Positions 22,980 through 33,600 of a stretch of DNA of 64,000 bases are shown here, piece by piece. Below the pieces are notes generated by a model. That model was given only the letters and a program-made list of their open reading frames with translations. It was not told where the DNA came from and ran no database searches. The translations under genes and the position numbers were made by a program. The stretch comes from Gaertneriomyces semiglobifer. Lineage: Eukaryota; Chytridiomycota; Chytridiomycetes; Spizellomycetales; Spizellomycetaceae. The stretch is from the NCBI GenBank assembly GCA_025558075.1, contig JAHLKF010000020.1, positions 1 to 64,000 of the forward strand. Reading direction: 5' to 3'. The first letter of the stretch is position 1. Each line of letters opens with the position of its first letter.

Positions 22980-23443
22980 TCAATACTTCTTAAGAGACCT
23001 CCAGTGGCTGCACACCATCGCTCCTGTGACACCAAACTGTTTGTTCAATTCTTCCGCCTGAAGAGCTCATCGTCAGACAAACGTCCCGGTCCACAAACGC
23101 TCGAACGAGGAGACACTCACAATCACATGCCACGTTGAGCCGTGCTTCGCGTACATCTTTCTGATAACCTCATCCTGTGATGGAGTCCATGGGTAGTTGG
23201 CCTAGGTCATTCATAATGTATTACTTTACTCGTCCGGTGAGAAAAAACATGCTCTGACAGCACACATACCTTCCGCCCATGGGTGTCTGTTTCTTTGGGT
23301 ACCTTTCTTGCGGTCGTTCTGTGTCCGCGAGTCACCTTGCGGGGTCTTGGACCGAAGCACTCTGCGTCGTCCAACGCAGGCGAGCTCGAGCGTGGGCGCT
23401 TGATGGAGATAACTTCTGAAGGAAGTTTGTATTCAACATCCAT
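22980..23443 (-). CDS. Small SANT/Myb-like nuclear protein, copy A
   Basis: Three exons (23443-23270, 23201-23121, 23057-22980) give 110 residues, in phase 0 throughout. The N-terminal half is basic with NLS-like stretches (IKRPRSSS, RPRKVTRG). The C-terminal half reads as a single Myb/SANT-type three-helix unit: PWTPSQDEVIRKMYAKHG, then, after an intron, AEELNKQFGVTGAMVCSHW and RSLKKY. Conserved Trp residues sit at the helix positions. The next minus-strand gene is a clear paralogue. Likely DNA- or histone-tail-binding, inferred from fold only. Confidence 0.65.
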
Positions 23444-24138
23444 TTTGCTGATTGGGGATGCACTGTATCGAAGGGATGGGCAAGTGTTTCCTTCTGTTCT
23501 TAATGTTTTTCAAGAGTGGGCTCGGTGCTTCCGTGATTTCTGATCTGATGCGGCTTGGAGCCCGCCCACGTTTGCATTAGGGGCCATTCGAGGTAAGGCT
23601 CGTAGCTGTCGCCTATAACAAAGCCCCAAGTGATCGTCTCTTCGTCATAAGAAGTCCGTACATGTTGCAACGTCCCGTCTCGCTTCTTGGAGAAGCCCCG
23701 GAAGAAGGGCAAGCATGGACCCGCATCAGAAAAAACCCACATGTAATTTGTAATTTGCTTGCGATGAGAAAATCTTATTCACTGGATAGCGGGAAAGCGT
23801 AGATCTTAGACATGCTTGTTTGATGCTGTATGGCACATAGAACTCGCTCTAGAAGCACCGAATGCTGCGCCAAAACAATAAACCAATTGCTTTCACACTC
23901 CACAGAACCACCTTCATGAATGTTACGGACGTGCTTTAATTTAACGCCTTGCAATTTCAGTCAACGAAATTGAAATGAATATATTTTAACAATTTGAACT
24001 TGTTCACACCAATTGCATGCCACCCCTGCATCATCACTCTGAAAACGGAAATCCTTGATATTCATTTCCGAGCTTTAACCGATACAAGCATAGATGCACT
24101 TGGACTCCTCCAAAAACTACGATACAATTCCATTTCCT
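23444..24138. other. Intergenic between the two SANT-like paralogues
   Basis: About 0.7 kb. A minus-strand ORF at 23500-23742 shows no resemblance to its neighbours. The stretch around 23750-24050 is AT-rich. No gene called. Confidence 0.45.
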
Positions 24139-24534
24139 TCACTGGCCCAACCGTTTGCTCAACGCAGGCCAATGGTTGGACACCATCTTCGAAGTGACGC
24201 CGAATTTCTGATTCAGCTTCTCGGTCATCAGCGCAAAGTCTTTTCCATGCTCCTTATAAAGTTCCAGTAGATACTCGTCCTGAGCAGGTGACCATGCGTA
24301 CGGAGCCGTCTATCAGATATCATTCAGGTGTTTTTGTCAAGATATGCGCAAAGTAAATGCAGTGAGAAAATCAACCTTTGGCGCATCTGAATCTTTTTTT
24401 GGGCGGCCTCCTTTGGATTTGCGCGCCCTCTTGGGTTTTTGGGTAGTCAGGAGCTCGAAGTCTTCATCATCATCTTCTGGCTTAAGCTCGCACTCGGCGG
24501 ATGCGGACCTTTTCTCAGCTTTAGCAGCAGGCAT
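24139..24534 (-). CDS. Small SANT/Myb-like nuclear protein, copy B
   Basis: Two exons (24534-24376, 24309-24139) give 109 residues. The N-terminus is Lys/Asp/Glu-rich with an NLS-like run (KPKRARKSKGGRPKK, which also resembles an AT-hook GRPKK core). The C-terminus is a SANT/Myb-like unit: YAWSPAQDEYLLELYKEHG, then MTEKLNQKFGVTSKMVSNHW, ending PALSKRLGQ. The first intron sits at the same domain boundary as in copy A. Copy A has an extra intron inside the domain that copy B lacks. Tandem duplication followed by intron gain or loss is the simplest reading. Confidence 0.68.
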
Positions 24535-25458
24535 CTTTGATAAAAACGTTTAACTCTCTGACAATACTATAATGTCGCTGAGGAGGATCGATGCGGTTTC
24601 TTTTTTACTTTTGGAAGAGATGGATGGAGCGAGAGAACTCTGATATTTGCACCTTCCTTCATAATGGAGACGTTGGTCAAAGAGAGCGTCAGTGTAAAAA
24701 CGGGGGCCTCACGGCCTTACAGGTCGAAGTGGTCAAAGCCAAAGCCATCTCCATTGTCCAGCTTTCATCACGTCGCGTGAATCAAACCGACGTTCCAATC
24801 CATGCAACCAACCTCTCCCAATGAGCTGCTCATACATCGGCTATCTCACTAAAAAAATCACTTGCATTCCGCCACAAAAACCATTGCTCCGGTTGCTCCG
24901 GTGCAATAAGCAAAAATTGGGACCAAAAAAGTCGTCGGCAAGGAAGAGAAAAAACACCCTCGCGAACTTCCTATTCCTCCATCGTCCCGTCCTCTCCATG
25001 ATCACGAAACCTGGTCGGGCACTTACGCCAATCGATTATCAGCTGCTGCACATGCGTTGTTTTCCTATCTCCTGTCGAAATTGTCACAGTCGCGCGTCCG
25101 CACGTCCAAAGCGCGGCGGTTGCATCGCGCACTGCCAATTTCTGCAACAGAGGCATAACTAACACGCCGCACCACCTGCTAATACCACAAGCACAGCGCA
25201 CAGTGCACAGCTACTGCCCTGATTTCGTCAGATATGACGTCTCAACGATCGAACGATTTCTATGCCACCGGTCCATGGTGCCACAAACACGAGGAATACT
25301 TCATCTTCAGAGGACTCATCGTTTCCAATTCATTGCATCGTCTGTGCTCGCTCGTAACTGGAAGCCCATCACTCTCAAATTACTGCAAAAACAACAATGC
25401 ACGGTATGAAAACGTGTCAAACACTGGCCGAAGCGATACCAGCCGGTCCAAAACGTCA
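24535..25458. other. Intergenic, no gene recognised
   Basis: This 0.9 kb lies upstream of SANT copy B and ends at the tRNA-Lys. It has short ORFs only. Confidence 0.5.
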
Positions 25459-25530
25459 GCCCGACGTGGGGGTCGAACCCACAACCTTGAGGTTAAGAGC
25501 CTCACGCTCTACCGATTGAGCTAGCCGGGC
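25459..25530 (-). tRNA. tRNA-Lys(CTT)
   Basis: A 72 nt cloverleaf on the minus strand has acceptor GCCCGGC/GUCGGGC, anticodon loop CTCTTAA (anticodon CTT) and T arm GTGGG-TTCGACC-CCCAC. TTTT follows just downstream. Confidence 0.95.
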
Positions 25531-25652
25531 CTCCTTGCCGCATTATGGCGTGAAACGCAAAAACGCTTTGCGCTATGTTTTCGCGGTTAAATCGAATGTT
25601 TTTGTCACAGAACGCGATCCCCATTCCACATGGGGAAAAGCTTAAAATGAAA

Positions 25653-25723
25653 GGTCCCGGGGAGAATCGAACTCCCGTTATCAGATTCAGAGTCTGATGT
25701 GATAACCCCTACACTACGGAACC
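25653..25723 (-). tRNA. tRNA-Gln(CTG), copy 1
   Basis: 71 nt on the minus strand: acceptor GGTTCCG/CGGGACC, anticodon loop CTCTGAA (anticodon CTG), T arm GGGAG-TTCGATT-CTCCC. The same sequence recurs at 35236-35306 and 62079-62149. Confidence 0.95.
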
Positions 25724-25825
25724 GCCGATGTTTATTACAGTGCAAACTAATTTAAATTTGATATTGAAACCGCGAGCTGTTGAGAAACGTCGAGTTTTGG
25801 ACATTTCCATTCTCTTGGGACGGAG

Positions 25826-26546
25826 ATGACTTGTTCTTCAGCGATATTTGTTGTGATGTACATGTCATTTTACTCTGCAATAGCAGCTCCGCAATGGTAC
25901 TTCTTCTGGGTGCCTGCCGTGTGCACAAGTTTTTATGTAATCCTGTACTCGCTGGAAACAGCTAAAGTCGCGTCTGGCAGGTCGACAAGATGTTCCCAAC
26001 CGCCGACCACACAGTTCAAATGCAACGGGACCCAGAGTTAGCCGCACGACAGACTCGGTGCGTGCCAGTGTCTTTAAATTAGGCGGCCATGGTACATTCG
26101 AGTGGTGAGGCCTTCTGGTCTTGGAGCGTCCATAGCTAACACTGTGAAAGTCTTGTACCACACAACGCCACCCAAGCTCACGCTCATGGAGTTCAAGACG
26201 ACAACATGGATCTTGCCTTTGTCGGCTGCGCGCGATGACGGTGATGCCGCGAGTGTGCACCCGACCTGGAAAAGATCTACTGGTTGCTATCTTGCTGGAT
26301 CCGCCCAACCTAAACGACGCAAAAGTTGAACGTAGGCAATGTCGTTTGGGTGAATCTCGATTAACTTGTCCAGCATCTCGTTCAAATTTGGCACTGGTGG
26401 ATACTTGGAGGTGGCGGATGTATAGAGGGAAGGAGTTGGAGTCAACGGACTCATCGTCAGACTTGAACAAATCGCAAGGAGGCGGTCCCAAGGCTGCTGC
26501 TGCTGCCTGTCTGGTTTGCCACGAACGCTTCAGGAAGCAAGTCTAA
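25826..26546 (+). other. Possible small membrane-protein gene or gene fragment (low support)
   Basis: The plus strand starts MTCSSAIFVVMYMSFYSA and continues with a hydrophobic stretch (QWYFFWVPAVCTSFYVILY). A later segment reads VDKMFPTADHTVQMQRD after a plausible acceptor. From 26235 another frame reads DLLVAILLDPPNLNDAKV and ends at 26546. I could not connect these into one clean spliced gene, and no family is recognised. It could be a decayed membrane protein or a poorly modelled small gene. Confidence 0.25.
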
Positions 26547-27497
26547 CAGAGTCGGTGTTTCTGACACGAGTGCAATCCTGGATGTGGGCGGCATCGGGCT
26601 GTGCCATGGAGCCCTGGATCATCGGTCAAGCAACAGTTTCTCAAGACTACAAGCGCCGTTGGCAAACATCTCGTGGAGAGTGGCATCGCCTGCCGTGTAT
26701 ATTGTAATGGTGGTAGGTGGCATTTGCCATGTCATGCAGGAGGTCGTTTCCTGTGGGAAGATGCGGATAGCTTAATTCATTGCTTATGCTTTGTACGAGC
26801 GACGCACCCCCCTCATTTTGGACGGCTCACGCGTGTGTATGTATTGATAACTGAATGTCATATAAAATGGGGTTTGGGGGTGCACATATGCATTATATGG
26901 GGTATTTGAACTGTCACAAACCCTGAGGCACTCTCTGAACACCATTCACGGATTGATTATTCTTGGATTCCGTGTTCAGAATCTTACGGTATTAATACTA
27001 ATGTTTGATGCACAGGACGGCTCCAGCGGCGTGATTTACTCAGTATGAGCCATGACTTGTTTAATTTAAAATTTATTGAAAAAAGCAAACAGTAGCAAAC
27101 TAAAAGCAAGTAGGCTATATATCGCAGCGCCTTCCAATCTGACAATCAACAATCATGCTCCAAAACACTCTCATGTCCTCACCAGTGGAACAAACGGTAT
27201 ACCCTCCAAAATCCCATGGATCATCAAATTAAAAAAGAAAAAAGGATTCAACGGCGTCAAAAGGCAGCCAGCAACATCAATCATAATAATAGCGGGCGTT
27301 CTTCAAATCTTGTGTGTGTGTGTGTGTGTGCGTGTGAGTACGTGTACGCCGCCGGCAATTTGTTTTCAAAAATAGATATTCAAAATGAATCGCGACACCC
27401 CAAGGGCCAGACCAAAGATCGCAAAACGTGGAGAGACCAAAGCATCATATGTGCTGTGGAAAAGAGTTTCGTCAGGCGTCGTGAGTGCGAAAATGAA
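26547..27497. other. Intergenic, 3' of the velvet gene
   Basis: No gene recognised. Contains the dinucleotide run at 27311-27330 and AT-rich stretches near 27060-27110 that may serve as the velvet gene's 3' UTR and polyadenylation region. Confidence 0.45.
27311..27330. repeat. (TG)10 microsatellite
   Basis: Ten uninterrupted TG units, followed by an imperfect cgtgtgagtacgtgt continuation. Lies 3' of the velvet gene. Confidence 0.95.
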
Positions 27498-28665
27498 CTA
27501 CTTGGTAGATCCTCGACGTCGTACTCCCACTCGCACACCTTGTTCCGCAAAATGTCGAACCAGTTCCGGGCTCTCTTTCTGCCCAGGAAAGTCCCGCACG
27601 CCATAGACCTCAAACACATCGGTAACTACAGATGTCAATTCAGTTGCCGAGTCCCGAGAAGGTTCGCCGGAGTTATGTGATGGCCCGGAAGCGGCGATGG
27701 TGCTGCGAAGGTCGACAAGCGATATGCGAAGGCGAAACCTGCCAGCAACTCGTACGCCCATCTCGGAAAAGATGAAGAATACACCTTTGCTGCCTTGGAG
27801 ATCTGTCAGATAGTACGACGGCGAGATTACAAGGCCTGTGAGCGTGTGTTGGTGATGAGTGGACATTGCTGGCGGACCAGGCGCGGAAAGCTCCTGTGAC
27901 TTGTCACCAGAACGTTCGTGAAGTGCGCCCGTCGGAGAGGCAGAAGCAACGGAAGGCGATGCGCCTGTTGACGTTTCAGCAGATCGTGCTAGTTCGGACA
28001 CCCATGGATCGACCTCTATCGGCGCGCGCGAATTTGATGCTTGCGATGAGGTTTGCTTCGATCCGTCCGAAACCTTGACGGTGCTGCTTAACATGGGCGC
28101 TCCTGCTTGCAGAGAGAATGATTGACGTGGTGTCTCGTATGACGGCAAACCCACGGACGACATGGGCATTGTTGAGATGGACGGCGTAGGAACGACGACG
28201 ACCGATCGATCTTCATAATCCGGAGAGAGGAGCGCACAATGGGCCACGAGCGAGGAGGCATCGGCCAAAAGCGAAATGCTAGAGAGAGACAAGCATAAAA
28301 AAGGTAAGCTAACATGTAACAGATGTGCATATGAAAGATGTACACTGTGTGTTGATAGTATTCTCGAAGTGGATCGCGTCGACAGGGATTTTTTGCGAGT
28401 CCCGATCGGGTGGCCCAAAGACGTGCAGGCGGTTGCTTCCTGCGACCAGCATATACGACAATCCAGTATCTACACATGCGTTCGCAGAAACGTTTCTGGG
28501 TGTTGCAGTATCCTTGGTACCCACCTGGTATTCACAGTCCCATCGCTTCTCAATATGCCGAGCTGTACAATCACGATCGGATCAATTGGTCGCGGATTGA
28601 CGTCGTCACCACCAAACCCACAGCACCTTGCGCTCTCAGGCTGTTGTCGGATTAGAAGCACATAT
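27498..28665 (-). CDS. Velvet-domain transcriptional regulator (VelB/VosA-like), 5' exon unresolved
   Basis: Velvet proteins are fungal DNA-binding regulators, often dimeric, that link development and secondary metabolism. Exon A (to 28525) reads VLLIRQQPESARCCGFG, RPIDPIVIVQLGILRSDG: the conserved QQP...AR and PIVQL strand. A 246 nt intron (GTGGGT...CTCTCTCTAG) joins in phase 2 to 28278-27498. That exon gives SLVAHCALLSPDYEDRS, then about 130 residues of Ser/Thr/Pro-rich insert. The domain then resumes with TGLVISPSYYLTDLQG, GVFFIFSEMGVRVAGRFRLR, VYGVRDFPGQKESPEL and HFAEQGVRVGVRRR. The interrupted domain resembles VelB of Aspergillus, which also carries an insertion. The true Met is not visible in the first homologous exon; TACTCTTAG at 28666-28674 may be an acceptor from an upstream exon. 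Confidence 0.82.
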
Positions 28666-30633
28666 CTAAGAGTAAAAACATGATCGATTGGGATCAGTTC
28701 GAAGTGGACAAGCCCCTCCCATGCGGGCCCATCATTCTCACATTACCTCCGTGTTCGGGCGGGTGACGCTTCCATGGTTGCTTCAGTGGTTCCGGGTCGT
28801 TGGTATGAGAAGCGGAATGAGCTGCCTGTCTCACTCCGCTCTCATATAAGTGCGTGTAAAAGCAGACGGATCCGGCACAGATAGGCCGGAGCAAGCGAAT
28901 TAGAGTGAGGGTTTAATTAATATCACGAACCGACGCGCCAAGGGGAGGTGTTCTACGAGTAGCACGCCAGAGATCAACGGAGGGTTGTGTAGAGTTGTGT
29001 AGGTAGGCGGGTAGGTAGAACTGATGAATGGATGTGTGAGACAGAGAGGGAAGGGGTGGCGGGAGGGAGGGGGAGAGTGTTGTTGTTATATACGTACTGT
29101 ACGGGGCATATAGGACGTTGCCAGTGCCCGTGTGACGATGAACAAGCGAACTCTTATTTACTACCAAAGGGTCTCCGGCTTCCTTATTTAAAAAGTTGCC
29201 TTTGTCTTTTGAACTTTTTGATGAAGAAAGATAAAAAATAACCTTGGGCCAAGTGTGAATTGGGGGATTCTAAGCACACGGTCCACGCAACGGGCAACGG
29301 GCAACACACGCAGGTACCCAAGACTTGAACACGCTTTGCGTGGAAGGCCAAGGGGGGAGAGACGGAGAGCAAGCAGCCTCTCCTTACTCAATCGCGGCGA
29401 TGAACAACGCTCGGCCTCACTTTGCCGACGCCTAGCAACTGCACACGCGAAAAACAAACAATGGGGATGGATGGATGGATGTGGAGTAAGTCGGGATGGG
29501 ATGGCATGCATACGTTCTTCAAACACCATCAGTCACCACACCCACTTCGGCTTTTCCTAATCCTAAACCAAAGAAATCTCCACGTCAAATCATCCCCCGT
29601 CTTTCTCAATCACCTCCACTTACGGACAATCCACCAATCATCACTCGACAAGGCACAACAACAATGCCCATTATACGCGCAAGGAGGATGTGGGTGCTCG
29701 ACTTCACGTGTCTGGGAACCCTTGGGTCGCTTGGATCGCCCTCGGCAACTGCACATCCGTGGTCGTGGGTAATGGCTAAATTTTGCCGGTGTCGCGATTT
29801 TCTCTTCATCAAACTCCCAGCTGATCTATAAAAGAAAAATCATCAGCACTGCCCCGCCTCGTCCGAAATAAATAATAGCGTTTGTCGTGCGTGTCACATC
29901 TGATCTGATAAGTAGTAGTACTATCACTGCTTTTATACGGATGCGCTTCTTCGGAATTCAAACTTGGCAACAACCGACAACCAACAACACGGCTACGGAG
30001 TGCCACGGGTATGTGGCGAACGTGTGTTGCATGGGGCAAAGCCAGGTCCGTCGGGAAACAGGCACACCACGCTGCCGCCGGATTCTGGTTGTCCATTGAT
30101 ACACGACCTTAAACGCTGCTGAGGTATGCATAATGGCATCACAAACATGAATAATTCACACATAGACAACCCGCCCTGCAACTTAAGAATAATACAATCA
30201 AATGTACACAAATGGATATATTGCATACAACGAGACGATGGCGATGGGATGGATAACCATCTGCGATGTCCTGGGCAAATTGCAAAGCAGCCGGCACTAA
30301 TTGCACTGCCCATTCCTCCCAAGTACAGATCTTGGTGTGAAACTTCTTCAACCTGCAATAACGTGGAATTCCCTCATTTCCCCTGCGTCATTTATGTTAT
30401 TGATTGATTCAATTCAAATGCAAACTGCCAAACGGAGGTCCGAACCTGATCACGTGTCTGCAATGATTATTCATATAATAAAGAGAGAGATATAGACTAA
30501 ATACAAAAAATACATAGAACCAATGTAAAACGGTGCCAATAGCACAGCTTCAAATACAATGTGGCCCAATAGTGAAGGGGGACATTGCTCAAAAATGCGG
30601 CGGGGAAGTTGGTCGTCCCCACCGACTTACGAA
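28666..30633. other. Long gene-poor interval upstream of the velvet gene
   Basis: Two kilobases with no supported ORF. Any missing velvet 5' exon and promoter must lie here. A GGAT tetranucleotide run occurs near 29464-29480. Short ORFs on both strands are mutually overlapping and featureless. Confidence 0.45.
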
Positions 30634-33600
30634 TCATTCTCCCAAACTTCCAAGAAATCCCAAAACTCCTCCGACCCGACCAGCCTTGACCACCTCTTGA
30701 ATCAACCTGGTCCCACTCATCTCCCTCCCAGGCGGTAATATGAACTCCTTTAGCACGCGTAACGCCACATCCCGCTGCATTTCTCCCAACTCCTCCGACG
30801 ACGACGAAACAGAGCTACTCGCCGAATTCGCCCGGCGTCTTGTCGATGACCGCGCGGGCGATCGGTTGGGGAAAATCGGCGGCGTACATTGCGCAAACGC
30901 CGAGATGAACGCTTCTCGCGCCGCAGAGTCAGATAATGCGAACAGATATTTCTTGCGTGGCAGCGGATCCGATGACATCTGACGTTGTCGCGCTAGGGTG
31001 GCGGCACCGGCATCGGCAGGAACACTAACCTGCATAGAATACTTGAGAAACATCGGTTCGACTGTGACAGCGCGTTCGACGCGCTCGTATGTTAACGCTG
31101 ATGCGCCACGAGGTTCAAAGAATACCCATGTACGCCCGAGACCCGACGGCTTCATCGTGAAGCTAGCGACGTTCGAAGTGGCGAATGTCAGCACCGGCTG
31201 CGAAAACTCAATGTTGGTAGCGTGCAGGTGTATCCGTAACTGAGGGTCTGCATACGGAATCGAAATATACACGGTAGGGCTCTCCTGATGCAGTGTCAGC
31301 CGGGATGGAAACGGCGGGATAAGAACTGCGCCATCCCATCCGTCCTCTTCATATGCCGTCGAATCTGGGGGCTCAACACTAACTCGGATCTCTCGGACTT
31401 CTCCATAGTACTCTGAAAACTCGAGAGGCTCGGAAATGACTCCCTCCCAAGTCGCTCTCAATTCTTCGGTTCCCACACCTCCACCCCGACCACCAATAGC
31501 GCCACCTGGCATGCCGATGATACTCTTCAAAACGTCCTTCCGCTCTCGTTTGCGATAGTTGTCCACGAACTCGGCAAGTGTCGGACGGGAATCATGATCA
31601 AAGCTTTTCCAAAGAGTGACTATGTACCGACCAAGTGTAAGACAGGACTCGCGCGAATAGGTCAACCGATCCTTGTTCGTAGTCCAATACACCTTTGCAA
31701 ACGCTTCAAGAAACGTTCGCATCGGCGTCTGTCCACTGCTGCCGCCTGGTATGGCGGTAGCATTCGGCATGATAATGTAGCCTAACATGAGCCGCAAGCA
31801 TTCATCCACACGGCCGCCCATCCAAAAACCTGACATCCAAGCACGGAGGATATCCCCGTGTTCCGAGACGCATAAAAATCGTCCCAGCATCCTTCTGCAG
31901 AGTCCAGGCGTCGAGTGCAAAAAATAGCTAATGGCCTCCGGTGTGCACGCTAGCACATTTTTGCTAATCATCCATGCCACGCTCTTGATTGGATCTCGAG
32001 AAAACTTTCTTATTCCACTTTGGACGATCGGAGATATTGTACGTGCTTTTTCGGCGTGAAGTTTCAATACCAGTAACGTGGATCGGAGAGAGTGAATAGA
32101 TTTGATGACGAAAAGACTATCATCCGGATTACTTGAAAAGGAGGGGGAGACGAGCTTCGCGATTACCAAAACGTCCGTAAAGAGAAACAGATATCGGTCT
32201 TTGACAGTACTCGTCGTAATGACCTGCCATGCTCGAGACTGATGAAGGTATCTGCGGTTATGGAGCGTTGCAATAAAAGGTGGAGTTGGCGATTGTGGTG
32301 AGGGGGTCACACTTGCCGGCGTGCGCGGTGCACTCTCGGCTCTCCGCCGCATTTCTACTTTCTCTGCCGCATGTGACTTTTCTACATCTCGCCAATGAAC
32401 ATCACTTTCGCTTCGTTTCCGGGTTTCGACCTTGAGCGTATCCTCACTTGGAGTTTCAGCGACGTTTATGTACTGATCAAAATAGTCTCTATCGTCAAAG
32501 GCATGGCTCTTGATGGGGCTCAACGTTTCGATGGCCATTTGAACTTTCGGTTCCACTTTAGTCCGGATACTGAGATTTCTTCTGATGCCCACATGAGTCA
32601 GGTCAGCATCCCCATTGGAACTCTCCATCGGTAATTTTGGATCGACGTGTATTGGAACGCTCGTACCCATGTCCACGGCCGTTTTAGGTTGATTCTTGCC
32701 ACCCCTCATCAGGTAATTCGGCAAGTGGTCTAGACTAGTTTCATCTCGATAGACGAGATCGCCATTACCATTGAAATCATCCTCCTGCTCCTCTTCAAAG
32801 GACAGATCAAGTTCGTCACCAGAGTATGGTCCATCTGCACTTGTGCTTCGGCCCGGCTTGGACTTTGGTTGACTTCGACTTCTCATCCTACGACCTAGAG
32901 TTGTCTTGCTTCGCCTGGGAACATCCAAATCGTCAAGAGCGGTTGGGTAAGCCGTCGCATCATTCAACTCTGCAGAACCAGTATTGGCATATGTTAAAGT
33001 AGCAGGCGCGGTTGTCGGTGTTAACGCGGCATCAGCGCGACTTGTAGGTCGTCGTCGCAGTTCTTCTACTGCTTCAACAGCAAGCGCTTGACGTCGCCCC
33101 AGAAACCCTATAGGCAGTTGCCGCCGCGTGCTCCTGTCAACGCTATCGTCCATCGGAGACTGTTGCGCCTGCAACTTTCTCTTTTCTTCCACCTCGCGAA
33201 GCTTCCGCTCAAACGTGGTTTCGTTCATCGCCTCCGCTTCCTTCTGAAGGCGCATCTCTTCCTCCTTTCGTCGCAGCATCACGCTTATTCGCTCCAACGT
33301 CAGGCCCGGTATTGACGGTGGACTCCCAAAGTTCAAGTGATCTAGAGGCGGATGCACAATTTCCGGTGGCCGAAAAGATTGCTCATCAGAGAATGTGAAA
33401 GGTAGTTCAGCGGCCGGAGCGGTATCAGGGTCCTCTTGGTTCTGAGATCGCTCGGTGCCACGGCGGCGGAGGAAACCAACTGCTACAGATCTGTCGTTGG
33501 GCGGCTCTGGCAAAGCCTTATTCACATTTTCATCCAAACCTGATTTGCCGTCCGCCGGAGGACCTTCCTCACCAGAATCACTAACTTGTTGCTTACTGAA

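Noticed and set aside
25865..26491. 208-residue minus-strand ORF
   Set aside because: Arg/Ser-rich, no domain, and overlapped by equally plausible plus-strand frames.
28496..28524. A 29-nt microintron in the velvet gene
   Set aside because: The same donor used with the CTCTCTCTAG acceptor at 28279 gives a normal-looking intron and a better velvet-domain continuation.
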